Shown piece by piece: positions 56,543-64,000 of a DNA stretch of 64,000 bases. Source of the stretch: Glycomyces arizonensis DSM 44726 (lineage in GTDB: Bacteria; Actinomycetota; Actinomycetes; Mycobacteriales; Micromonosporaceae); assembly GCF_000482705.1 (NCBI RefSeq), contig NZ_AXWO01000001.1:310001-374000 (forward strand). Direction: 5' to 3'. The notes under the pieces are model-generated. The model was not told the DNA's origin. It searched no databases and was given only the letters and a program-made list of their open reading frames with translations. Made by a program: the position numbers and the translations under genes. The number at the start of each line of letters is the position of its first letter. Positions within the stretch are counted from its first letter, which is position 1.

Positions 56543-58036
56543 TCAATACGCGCCGTGGGGCCGGAGGATCGCGGTGACCGTGCGCAGGAGGATGACGAGG
56601 TCGAGCGACAGCGTCCAGTGCTCGACATAGCGCAGATCGAGGCGCACCGCCTCCTCCCACGGCAGGTCCGAGCGGCCCGAGACCTGCCACAGCCCCGTCA
56701 TCCCCGGCTTGACCGCCAGGCGGCGGCGCATGTCGGCCTCGTAGGCGGCGACCTCGACGGCCAGGGGCGGGCGCGGGCCCACCAGGCTCATGTCGCCGCG
56801 CAGCACGTTGACCAGCTGGGGGAACTCGTCGATCGAGAAGCGGCGCAGGTGCCTGCCCACCGTCGTCACGCGCGGATCGTCCTTCATCTTGAACAGCACC
56901 CCGTCGGACTCGTTGAGGTGCGACAGGTGCGCGAGCCGCCGCTCGGCGTCGGTGTACATCGTGCGGAACTTCCAGATGGTGAACGGCTGCCCGTCCTTGC
57001 CGATGCGCTCCTGCTTGAACAGGGCCGGCCCCGGCGAGGTGCAGCGGATCAGGAGAACCGTGCCCAAGAGCAGCGGCGAGAGCGCCAGGAGCAGTGCGGC
57101 GGCGACGATCCTGTCGACGGTGGTCTTGGCCCAGCGGCGCGCGCCGGTCAGGTTGGCGTGGTCGAGATGCAGCATCGGCAGCCCGTCGACCGGACGGACC
57201 GTGGTGCGGTCCCCGGCGACGTCGACCAGCGCCGATGCGACGATCAGATCCACTTCGGACCGCTCCAGGCTCCAGGCCAGCCGCCGCAGCGCCCGGCCGT
57301 CGAACTCCGGGCAGGACAGGACGATCACGGTGTCGGCCCGCTCGGCGGCCACGGCCTCGGCGACGCGGTCGAAGGTGCCTCGAACGCGCGTGTTGAACTC
57401 CAGCAGCGCCCCTTCGGCGCGCTCGGTGGGCAGGCAGGCCGCGACCACGCCCAACCCGTGGTAGTGCTCGCGCCGCAGCTGCACGATCAGCGCGGCCACC
57501 GAGGACTCGTGGCCGACCAGCACCACGCGCTTCATGCAGCGGCCCTCGCGCCGCATGCGGTGCAGCCACTTGCGGCAGCAGAAGCGCGCCGCGATGGAGA
57601 CGGACGCGGCCGTCGGGATCGCGATGAGGACGAACACGCGCGAGGTCGGCAGTTCGAGCCCGTAGGAGACGACGGCGACCGCGGCGGTGAGCGCGACCGC
57701 GGCCTGCACGACGCGCTGGTACTCCTCGGTGCCGACGAACAGGTAGCGGCTCTCGAAGGCCCGCGAGAGGCCGAGCACGGCGAGCCAGACGGCGGGCATG
57801 GCGATCAGGCCGAGCGCGTAGATCTGGCTGTGGTGGTTGAGGCTGCCGAAGCGGGCGAAGAAGGCGACCGCCGCGCCGAAGACGGCGGCGGCGATGTCGC
57901 CGCCGATGATTCCGGCGAAGTACTTGCGCTGCCACGTGGACGCGGCGCTGTATCCGCGGGTCTGCTGATTGATGGAGTAGACGTGCCCTTGGGGCAGAGC
58001 CTCTCTGAGATCTCCCTGTGCCTCTGCTGCCGTCAC
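56543..58036 (-). CDS. Polyprenyl-phosphate sugar phosphotransferase (exopolysaccharide initiation)
   Basis: A 497-residue WbaP/CpsE-type protein. Four or five helices at the N-terminus precede a soluble Rossmann-like middle part (VVLVGHESSVAALIVQL). The C-terminal bacterial sugar transferase domain has KFRTMYTDAE, the catalytic region FSIDEFPQLVNVLRGDMSLVGPRPP in its usual place, and the ending PGMTGLWQVSGRSD. It loads the first sugar phosphate on undecaprenyl phosphate and so is the probable starter for the locus at 9-22 kb, 35 kb away. GTG start. Confidence 0.92.
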   Translation of the reverse strand: MTAAEAQGDLREALPQGHVYSINQQTRGYSAASTWQRKYFAGIIGGDIAAAVFGAAVAFFARFGSLNHHSQIYALGLIAMPAVWLAVLGLSRAFESRYLFVGTEEYQRVVQAAVALTAAVAVVSYGLELPTSRVFVLIAIPTAASVSIAARFCCRKWLHRMRREGRCMKRVVLVGHESSVAALIVQLRREHYHGLGVVAACLPTERAEGALLEFNTRVRGTFDRVAEAVAAERADTVIVLSCPEFDGRALRRLAWSLERSEVDLIVASALVDVAGDRTTVRPVDGLPMLHLDHANLTGARRWAKTTVDRIVAAALLLALSPLLLGTVLLIRCTSPGPALFKQERIGKDGQPFTIWKFRTMYTDAERRLAHLSHLNESDGVLFKMKDDPRVTTVGRHLRRFSIDEFPQLVNVLRGDMSLVGPRPPLAVEVAAYEADMRRRLAVKPGMTGLWQVSGRSDLPWEEAVRLDLRYVEHWTLSLDLVILLRTVTAILRPHGAY

Positions 58037-58174
58037 ACCGATCTAACGATCGATGAAACGAAGAGTGACGGCCAGGTTACTTTGTGCCATTCTGTACCTT
58101 TGGCCGACATCGCTTCGCGCGGCGCCTCACTTGTGCGAGCGTGCTCTGCGACGCTCCGAGCCAACCGTTCAACT

Positions 58175-58762
58175 TCACTTCGTTACGTTGAAAGTGTTCT
58201 GGGCGGCCTCGACGCCCTTCTCGATGACGGCCTCGACGGCGTCGGCGGCCAGCTCGATGTTCAGGTCCAGGTCGGCGCGTTCGGCTTTTGCGAAGTCCTT
58301 GAGCACGTAGGCGGCGGCGTCCTGGCGGCCGGGCGGGCGGCCGATGCCGAACCGCACCCGCGCGTAGTCCTTGCTGCCGAGCACCTTGCTCAGCGAACGC
58401 AGGCCGTTGTGGCCGCCCTCGCCGCCGCCGCGCTTGATCCGCAGCTGCCCGTAAGGGATGTCGAGCTCGTCGTGGACGGCGATCACCGACTCCGGCGCGA
58501 TCCCGAAGTACTGCGCGAGCGGGCCGACGGCCTCGCCCGAGAGGTTCATGAACGTCAGCGGCTTGACGAGGACGACGCGAGGCCCGCCTACCCCCAAGCG
58601 GGCCTCGCAGACTTCGGCACGGGCCTTGCGGCTCACGGCGAAACGACCGCCGACGCGCTGGGCGAGCACGTCGGCGACCATGAAACCGACGTTGTGACGG
58701 TTCGCGGCGTACTTCGGCCCGGGGTTGCCCAGGCCGACCACGATGGTCGAGGAGTCGGTCAT
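58175..58762 (-). CDS. pth: Peptidyl-tRNA hydrolase
   Basis: Recycles peptidyl-tRNA dropped from ribosomes. The 195-residue protein has VVGLGNPGPKYAANRHNVGFM with the catalytic His, HDELDIPYGQLRIKRGGGEGGHNGL and normal length. Lies 24 bp after rplY. Confidence 0.96.
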   Translation of the reverse strand: MTDSSTIVVGLGNPGPKYAANRHNVGFMVADVLAQRVGGRFAVSRKARAEVCEARLGVGGPRVVLVKPLTFMNLSGEAVGPLAQYFGIAPESVIAVHDELDIPYGQLRIKRGGGEGGHNGLRSLSKVLGSKDYARVRFGIGRPPGRQDAAAYVLKDFAKAERADLDLNIELAADAVEAVIEKGVEAAQNTFNVTK

Positions 58763-58786
58763 GTCCTGCTGTCTGTTCTTCGGTGG

Positions 58787-59398
58787 CTACTCGGCGGAGG
58801 CGGCTTCGCCCTCGGCGCCCTCGGCTTCCTCGGTGCTCTCGGCCGCGGCCTCGGCGCGCGGAACGGTGACGGAGGCCAGCACGGTCTCGGGCTCGGTCAG
58901 GAGCGTGACGCCGGCGGGCATCTGGATCTCGGCGGCGGTGCGCTGGGAGCCGACGGCCAGGCCTTCGAGGGAGACCTCGATGGCCTCGGGGATGTGGGTG
59001 GCCTCGGCCTCGACGCTGAGCGCGTCGACCTCGTGGACGACCAGGCCGCCCTTCTCGACTTCACCCGTCCAGTGGACCGGCACCTCGGTCGTGATCGTCT
59101 CACCGCGGCGCACGATCAACAGGTCGGCGTGGACGATGTCGTCCTTCAGCGGGTCGCGCTGGAGGTCCTTCGGGATGACCAGCTCGCGGCTGCCGTCGGT
59201 CACCTCGATCTCGATGAGCTGGTTGAGGCCGCCCTTGCGGAGGACCGCGGCGAACTCAAGCGAGGGAAGGGAGATGTGACGCGGCTTCTCGCCGTGGCCG
59301 TAGACCACGGCCGGCACCTTTCCGGCCCGGCGTGTACGGCGCGCACCGCCCTTCCCGAAGTCAGTGCGTGGCTCTGCGCTGATACGAACTTCGGACAC
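58787..59398 (-). CDS. rplY: 50S ribosomal protein L25/general stress protein Ctc
   Basis: A 203-residue L25 of the long Ctc type: an N-terminal 5S-rRNA-binding domain ([28 protein letters not shown]) and a C-terminal TL5 domain with an Ala/Glu-rich tail. The prs-rplY-pth order is widespread in actinobacteria. Confidence 0.95.
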   Translation of the reverse strand: MSEVRISAEPRTDFGKGGARRTRRAGKVPAVVYGHGEKPRHISLPSLEFAAVLRKGGLNQLIEIEVTDGSRELVIPKDLQRDPLKDDIVHADLLIVRRGETITTEVPVHWTGEVEKGGLVVHEVDALSVEAEATHIPEAIEVSLEGLAVGSQRTAAEIQMPAGVTLLTEPETVLASVTVPRAEAAAESTEEAEGAEGEAASAE

Positions 59399-59611
59399 GG
59401 AAATACTCCCCTGGTTCTCAGAAAATTCTGGCGGCGCTCGACGCTCACGTCGGCATCAGAAGGACAGATCAGTCCTGCGATAGACCTACGCCTTTGCGTC
59501 GATAACGGCGCCCGTTCGGAGGACGCCCTCGCCGATGGCAACCTCACAAGCCTACTACGTGCACCCGAGGGCGCTTCCCACGGGCGCTGGTGTGTGATCT
59601 GCGGTGTACGC

Positions 59612-60595
59612 CTAGGAGAGGCCGCCGAACAGGGTGGTGACCGAGCCGTCGTTGAAGACCTCCCAGATGGCCTTGGCGACCAGCGGCGCGATCGACAGGA
59701 CGGTGATCTTCTCGAGTTCGGCGACCTTCTGGGGCAGCGGCAGGGTGTTGGTGACGATGACCTCGGAGACGGGGGCGGAGGCGAGACGCTCGGCGGCGGG
59801 GTCGGACATGATCGCGTGCGTGGTGGCGATGACGATGTCCTCGACGCCCTCCTCCTTGAGCAGCTCGGCGGTGGAGCAGATGGTGCCGGCGGTGTCGATC
59901 ATGTCGTCGATGACCAGGCAGGTGCGGCCCTCGACGTCGCCGACGACCTTGTGCGCGACCACCTGGTTGGGCTTGAGCGGGTCGCGGGTCTTGTGGACGA
60001 ACGCGATGGGGCAGCCGCCGAGGCGGTCGGACCAGCGCTCGGCCAGTCGCACGCGGCCGGTGTCGGGCGAGACGACGGCCATCTGGCGGCCGGCGTACTT
60101 CTCCTCGACGTAGCGGGCGAGGGTGCCCATGGCGAACAGGTGGTCCACGGGCCCGTCGAAGAAGCCCTGGATCTGGGCGGTGTGGAGGTCGACGGTGAGG
60201 ATCCGGTCGGCGCCGGCGGTCTTGAACAGGTCGGCGACCAATCGCGCCGAGATCGGCTCGCGGCCCTGGTGCTTCTTGTCCTGGCGCCCGTACGGGTAGA
60301 ACGGCAGCACGACGGTGATGCGCTTGGCCGAGCCGCGCTTGAGCGCGTCGATCATGATGAGGGTCTCCATGACCCACTCGTTGATCGGCACGGGCATGGA
60401 CTGCACCACGAAGGCGTCGCAGCCGCGCACCGATTCCTGGTAGCGGACGTACAGCTCCCCGTTGGCGAAGGAGTAGGCGCTCATGGGGGTCGGCGCGACC
60501 CCCAGGTGCTTCCCTATCTCCTCGGCCAGCTCCGGATAAGCACGTCCGGAGAAAAGCATGAGCATCTTGGAGTTGACAGCGGACATGCTCGCCAT
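59612..60595 (-). CDS. prs: Ribose-phosphate pyrophosphokinase
   Basis: Makes PRPP for nucleotide, histidine and tryptophan synthesis. The 327-residue protein contains the ATP flexible-loop region PFYPYGRQDKKHQGREPISA, the metal-binding VDLHTAQIQGFFD and the PRPP motif CLVIDDMIDTAGTI. The ATG at 60595 has GGGGGAA upstream. Separated from rplY by a 213-bp gap in which I see no gene, and from glmU by 98 bp. Confidence 0.96.
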   Translation of the reverse strand: MASMSAVNSKMLMLFSGRAYPELAEEIGKHLGVAPTPMSAYSFANGELYVRYQESVRGCDAFVVQSMPVPINEWVMETLIMIDALKRGSAKRITVVLPFYPYGRQDKKHQGREPISARLVADLFKTAGADRILTVDLHTAQIQGFFDGPVDHLFAMGTLARYVEEKYAGRQMAVVSPDTGRVRLAERWSDRLGGCPIAFVHKTRDPLKPNQVVAHKVVGDVEGRTCLVIDDMIDTAGTICSTAELLKEEGVEDIVIATTHAIMSDPAAERLASAPVSEVIVTNTLPLPQKVAELEKITVLSIAPLVAKAIWEVFNDGSVTTLFGGLS

Positions 60596-60693
60596 GGCGA
60601 TGGTTCCCCCATAGTCGTCACCTGAACCTCGACGCTTCAAGTGTCCCCTGTCCGAACACGGGACGCACACTCACGGGGGTGTTAAATGTGCCG

Positions 60694-62133
60694 TTACTCT
60701 CCAGACGATTCCTCGTCTTTGAGAGCGCGCTTGGCGGCCTCGTCGACGACGGTGCCCGGCAGCCGCTTGGCGACCCAGCCCTCCTTGTTGACCTGGCGGG
60801 CGCGGGCGACCGCGAGCTCGCCGGGGGCGACGTCGTCGGTGACGGTCGATCCGGCGGCCACGTAGGCGCCGTCGGCCACGGTCACGGGCGCGATGAGGGT
60901 CGAATTGCAGCTGACGAAGGCGCCCCCGCCGATCTCGGTGTGCTCCTTGGAGGTGCCGTTGTAGTTGGCGACGATGACGCCGCAGCCGATGTTGGCCTTG
61001 GCCCCGACGGTGGCGTCGCCTATGTAGGACAGGTGGGGGATCTTGGCGCCGGGGCCGATCTCGACGTTCTTGGTCTCGGTGAACGCGCCGACCTTGGCGC
61101 CCTCGGCGAGCTTGGAGGCGGGCCGCAGGTGGGCGAAGGGGCCGACCTTGGCGCCCTCGGCGACGGTGGCCTGGTCGGCGTGGCTGCGCACGACGGCGGC
61201 GTCGGCGCCCACGAGGGTGTCGTTCAGGGTCGTGTCGGGGCCGATCTCGGCGCCGGAGTCGACGGCGGTGGCGCCCTTGAGCTGGCATCCGGGGCGCAGG
61301 AGCACATCGGGGGCGACCTTGGCGGTGACGTCGATCCAGGTGGTGTCGGGGTCTTCGATGGTGACGCCGGACTTCATGAGGTCGGTGTTGATGCGATCGC
61401 GCAGGACCTTGCGCAGCCCGGCGAGCTGGGCGCGGTCGTTGCAGGCGAGGACCTCGGTGGCGTCGTCGACCACGACGGCGCCGATCCGGAGTCCGGCCTC
61501 GCGGGTGAGTTCGAGGACGTCGGTGAGGTACTCCTCGCCCTGGTCGTTGGCGGTGGTGAGCTTGGCGAGCTGCTCGCGCAGGGCGGCGGCGTCGAAGGCG
61601 TAGGTGCCGGAGTTGATCTCGCTGATGGCGAGCTCGTCGGGGTCGGCGTCGCGGTGCTCGACGTTGCGCAGGACGGAGCCGTCCTCGTCGCGCACGATGC
61701 GGCCCAGGCCGGTGGGGTCGTCGACGACGGCGGTCAGGACGGTGGCGGCGTTGGCGGCCTGCTCGTGGGCCTCGACGAGCCGGCCCAGGGTGTCGGGGCG
61801 CAGCAGCGGGGCGTCGCCGCAGGCGACGATGACGGTGCCTTCGAGGTCGGGCGCGGCTTCGAGGGCGATGCGGACGGCGTGGCCGGTGCCGAGCTGCTCG
61901 GCCTGGTAGACGGTCTCGACGTCGGGGGCGTGCTGCTCGAGGTGCGCGGTGACCTGGTCGGCGGCGGCGCCGACGACGACGATGCGGCGGTCGGGGCCGA
62001 CGGCCTTGGTGCTGCGGAGGACGTGGCCGAGGAGTGTCCGTCCCAGGAGTTCGTGGAGGACCTTGGGTTTCGTGGATTTCATGCGAGTGCCAAGGCCTGC
62101 GGCCAGGATGATCGCCGAACGCTCACTGCTCAT
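60694..62133 (-). CDS. glmU: Bifunctional UDP-N-acetylglucosamine pyrophosphorylase/glucosamine-1-phosphate acetyltransferase
   Basis: Catalyses the last two steps to UDP-GlcNAc. The 479-residue protein has an N-terminal uridyltransferase (ILAAGLGTRMKSTKPKVLH, then CGDAPLL) and a C-terminal left-handed beta-helix made of hexapeptide repeats with the acetyltransferase active-site region. It supplies peptidoglycan and, here, perhaps the surface glycan starter. ATG at 62133; the longer opening upstream lacks support. Divergent from the sugar transporter. Confidence 0.96.
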   Translation of the reverse strand: MSSERSAIILAAGLGTRMKSTKPKVLHELLGRTLLGHVLRSTKAVGPDRRIVVVGAAADQVTAHLEQHAPDVETVYQAEQLGTGHAVRIALEAAPDLEGTVIVACGDAPLLRPDTLGRLVEAHEQAANAATVLTAVVDDPTGLGRIVRDEDGSVLRNVEHRDADPDELAISEINSGTYAFDAAALREQLAKLTTANDQGEEYLTDVLELTREAGLRIGAVVVDDATEVLACNDRAQLAGLRKVLRDRINTDLMKSGVTIEDPDTTWIDVTAKVAPDVLLRPGCQLKGATAVDSGAEIGPDTTLNDTLVGADAAVVRSHADQATVAEGAKVGPFAHLRPASKLAEGAKVGAFTETKNVEIGPGAKIPHLSYIGDATVGAKANIGCGVIVANYNGTSKEHTEIGGGAFVSCNSTLIAPVTVADGAYVAAGSTVTDDVAPGELAVARARQVNKEGWVAKRLPGTVVDEAAKRALKDEESSGE

Positions 62134-62264
62134 GATGGGCCATGGTAGTCGGTGGCGGGCCGGTGGGCGGCCTGACCCGCCTCCGCGCACTATTACCAAA
62201 TCGTTACCGGTGAAACGTTTTTACTGTTTCCGCGGCACTTGTGCGAGGTGTGTCCCGTGTCATA

Positions 62265-62281
62265 TGTTGCTAACAGCAACA
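62265..62281. promoter_or_regulatory. Palindromic operator candidate upstream of the sugar transporter
   Basis: TGTTGCT-AAC-AGCAACA is a perfect 7-bp inverted repeat 19 bp before the start of the solute-binding protein gene and just before its GGAGG ribosome site. The position fits a repressor of the ROK or LacI type, though neither is in the window. Confidence 0.5.
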
Positions 62282-62300
62282 AATATCGGAGGTACCCCCA

Positions 62301-63389
62301 ATGACCAACCTCAGAACCGCACTCGGCCTCGCGGCCGCCGCCGTGCTCGCCCTCGCCGCCACCGCGTGCGGCGGCGGCGACGAGGGCGGCGAAGGCGGCG
62401 GCGACACCCCGCTCATCGGCGTCATCCTGCCCGACTCGGCCTCCTCGGACCGGTGGGAGACCGCCGACCGCCGCTACCTCGAAGCGGCCTTCGAGGCGGC
62501 CGGCGTCGACTACGACATCCAGAACGCCGAGGGCTCGCGCGAGGACTTCCAGACCATCGCCGACCAGATGCTCACCAGCGGCGTCAACGTCCTCATGACC
62601 GTCAACCTCGACTCCGGCACCGGCGCCACCGTCATCGAGAACGCCAAGGCCCAGGGCGTGGCCACCATCGACTACGACCGCCTCACCGAGGGCGGCGGCG
62701 CCGACTACTACGTCAGCTTCGACAACGAGAAGGTCGGCCAGCTCCAGGGCGAGGGCCTCGTCACGTGCCTCGAAGGCGTCGAGAACCCGCTCGTGGCCGA
62801 GCTCAACGGCTCCCCCACCGACAACAACGCCACCCTGTTCAAGAACGGCTACGACTCCGTCCTCGACCCGCTCTACGACTCCGGCGAGTTCACCAAGGGC
62901 CCCGACGAATGGGTGCCCGACTGGGACAACGCCCAGGCCGGCACCATCTTCGACCAGATGATGACCGACACCGGCGCCGAGATCGACGGCGTCCTCGCCG
63001 CCAACGACGACCTCGCGCACGCCGCCATCACCGTCCTCGAACGCAACGGCCTCAACGGCACCGTCCCGGTCACCGGCCAGGACGCCACCCTCCAGGGACT
63101 GCAGAACATCCTGGCGGGCGAGCAGTGCATGACCGTCTACAAGGCCGTCGAGAAGGAGGCGAACGCCGCCGTGGACCTGGCCGTCGCGCTCGCGAACGGC
63201 GAGAAGCCCGACACCGGCTTCTCCGTGACCGACCCGGTCAACGGCGAGGAGGTCCCCTCCGTCCTGCTCGACCCCGTCGCCATCACCGCCGAGAACATCC
63301 AGGTCGTCCTCGACGACGGGTACATCGACCCGGCGGATCTGTGCGCCGAGGAGTACGCCGAACTCTGCGCCGCGGCCGGAATCCAGTAG
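62301..63389 (+). CDS. Sugar ABC transporter substrate-binding lipoprotein (XylF-like)
   Basis: A 362-residue periplasmic-binding-protein type I lipoprotein with the lipobox Cys at residue 23 (LAATACGG) and the typical GVILPDSASSDRWETADR start. The DYDRLTEGG-type hinge and the DNEKVGQLQG strand recall the xylose/ribose binding-protein family. The sugar itself cannot be told. It is followed 11 bp later by the transporter ATPase gene. Confidence 0.9.
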   Translation: MTNLRTALGLAAAAVLALAATACGGGDEGGEGGGDTPLIGVILPDSASSDRWETADRRYLEAAFEAAGVDYDIQNAEGSREDFQTIADQMLTSGVNVLMTVNLDSGTGATVIENAKAQGVATIDYDRLTEGGGADYYVSFDNEKVGQLQGEGLVTCLEGVENPLVAELNGSPTDNNATLFKNGYDSVLDPLYDSGEFTKGPDEWVPDWDNAQAGTIFDQMMTDTGAEIDGVLAANDDLAHAAITVLERNGLNGTVPVTGQDATLQGLQNILAGEQCMTVYKAVEKEANAAVDLAVALANGEKPDTGFSVTDPVNGEEVPSVLLDPVAITAENIQVVLDDGYIDPADLCAEEYAELCAAAGIQ

Positions 63390-63400
63390 GGGCCGCTCCA

Positions 63401-64000
63401 GTGCTGCTCGAACTCTCCCGCGTCTCCAAGAGCTTCGGCCCCGTCGAAGTCCTCTCCGAGGTGGACCTCGCCATCGACGCCGGCGAGGTGTGCGCCCTCG
63501 TCGGCGACAACGGCGCCGGCAAGTCGACGCTGGTCAAATGCATCGCCGGGATCCACACCGTCGACGGCGGCACCGTCGCCGTCGACGGCCGCTCCCGCGA
63601 CATCTCCGGCCCGCGCGACGCCGCCGCGCTCGGCATCGAGGTCGTCTACCAAGACCTCGCCCTGTGCGACAACCTCGACGTCGTCGAGAACATGTTCCTC
63701 GGCCGGGAGAAGCTCCATGGCGTCGTCCTCGACGACGACGCCATGGAGCAGCTCGCCGCCGAGACGCTCGACTCCCTGGCAGTGCGCACCATCCGCAACC
63801 TCCGCCAGAACGTCGCCAGCCTCTCCGGCGGCCAGCGGCAGACCGTCGCCATCGCCAAGGCCGTGCTGTGGAACTCCAGGCTCGTCATCCTCGACGAGCC
63901 CACCGCCGCGCTCGGCGTCGCCCAGACCAGGCAGGTGCTCGAACTCATCCGGCGCCTGGCCGATCAGGGCCTGGCCGTCCTCTACATCAGCCACAACCTC
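63401..64000 (+). CDS. Sugar ABC transporter ATP-binding protein, 3' end outside window
   Basis: The first 200 residues of a carbohydrate-type ABC ATPase, running open to the window edge. Walker A GDNGAGKSTLVKCIAG, Q-loop VVYQDLALCDNL, signature LSGGQRQTVAIAKA and Walker B LVILDEPTAALG are all present. It belongs to the XylG/RbsA family, which usually has a second half not visible here; a single-domain version is also possible. GTG start with AGGGGCC upstream. Confidence 0.92.
   Translation, partial: MLLELSRVSKSFGPVEVLSEVDLAIDAGEVCALVGDNGAGKSTLVKCIAGIHTVDGGTVAVDGRSRDISGPRDAAALGIEVVYQDLALCDNLDVVENMFLGREKLHGVVLDDDAMEQLAAETLDSLAVRTIRNLRQNVASLSGGQRQTVAIAKAVLWNSRLVILDEPTAALGVAQTRQVLELIRRLADQGLAVLYISHNL

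Noticed and set aside
55034-60625. 1860-codon plus-strand frame across cysD to prs
   Set aside because: It runs through seven confident minus-strand genes and their gaps; its length comes from rare stop codons in GC-rich DNA.

Overview
The window is a high-GC actinobacterial chromosome segment. Base composition, frequent GTG and TTG starts, and gene orders such as rpmB/DAK2/recG/rsmD/coaD, rho-rpmE-prfA-prmC-tsaC-atp, argS-lysA-hom-thrC-thrB and glmU-prs-rplY-pth all point that way. The family cannot be fixed from sequence alone. A rare, Glycomyces-like actinomycete is my guess, not a result. Most of the window is core genome; three stretches are accessory or unusual.

Layout. 1-8.9 kb: coaD (cut by the window edge), rsmD, recG, a FakA-like DAK2 protein, a proline-rich membrane protein, rpmB, thiL, a small Lrp-type sensor domain, a DUF3515 protein and a 3-methyladenine glycosylase. 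9.0-22.3 kb: a surface-polysaccharide locus with a GH26-like hydrolase, a Wzz/BY-kinase-like protein with a ruined P-loop, an O-antigen-ligase-like polymerase, an APH-fold kinase, two PAPS-type sulfotransferases, a flippase, a methyltransferase, and WecG-type and GT2 glycosyltransferases. 22.3-24.9 kb: an OmpR-type two-component system facing a secreted protein gene, with three CTTA boxes spaced 11 bp apart between them. 25-38 kb, minus strand: ATP synthase genes without an adjacent atpC, then a tyrosine phosphatase, tsaC, prmC, prfA, rpmE and rho. 38.5-45 kb, minus strand: thrB, thrC, hom, lysA, argS. 45-48.4 kb: two DUF3105 proteins, a DUF305 protein, a small membrane protein and a YjbR-like protein. 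48.4-53.2 kb: two paralogous membrane-anchored Hsp70-type ATPases with different outer domains. 53.3-58 kb: cysN, cysD, cysQ and a polyprenyl-phosphate sugar transferase. 58.2-64 kb: pth, rplY, prs, glmU, then a divergent sugar ABC transporter cut by the window end.

How the genes may work together. The two sulfotransferases, the ATP sulfurylase genes (cysND), the PAP/PAPS phosphatase gene (cysQ) and the initiating sugar transferase are consistent with a sulfated surface glycan; this is inference. No APS kinase gene is visible.

The least ordinary observations are: (1) a pair of long non-coding palindromic elements (17873-18041 and 19212-19478) that abut stop codons and differ by compensatory base-pair changes around a constant loop; (2) the two Hsp70-like transmembrane chimeras, one carrying a beta-propeller-like and the other a solute-binding-protein-like outer domain, which share a near-identical apparently leaderless promoter; (3) two AT-rich inverted repeats built on the same core; and (4) a 29-bp tandem repeat that re-duplicates the end of a gene together with its stop codon. 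I saw no tRNA, rRNA, CRISPR array, intact insertion sequence or known riboswitch.
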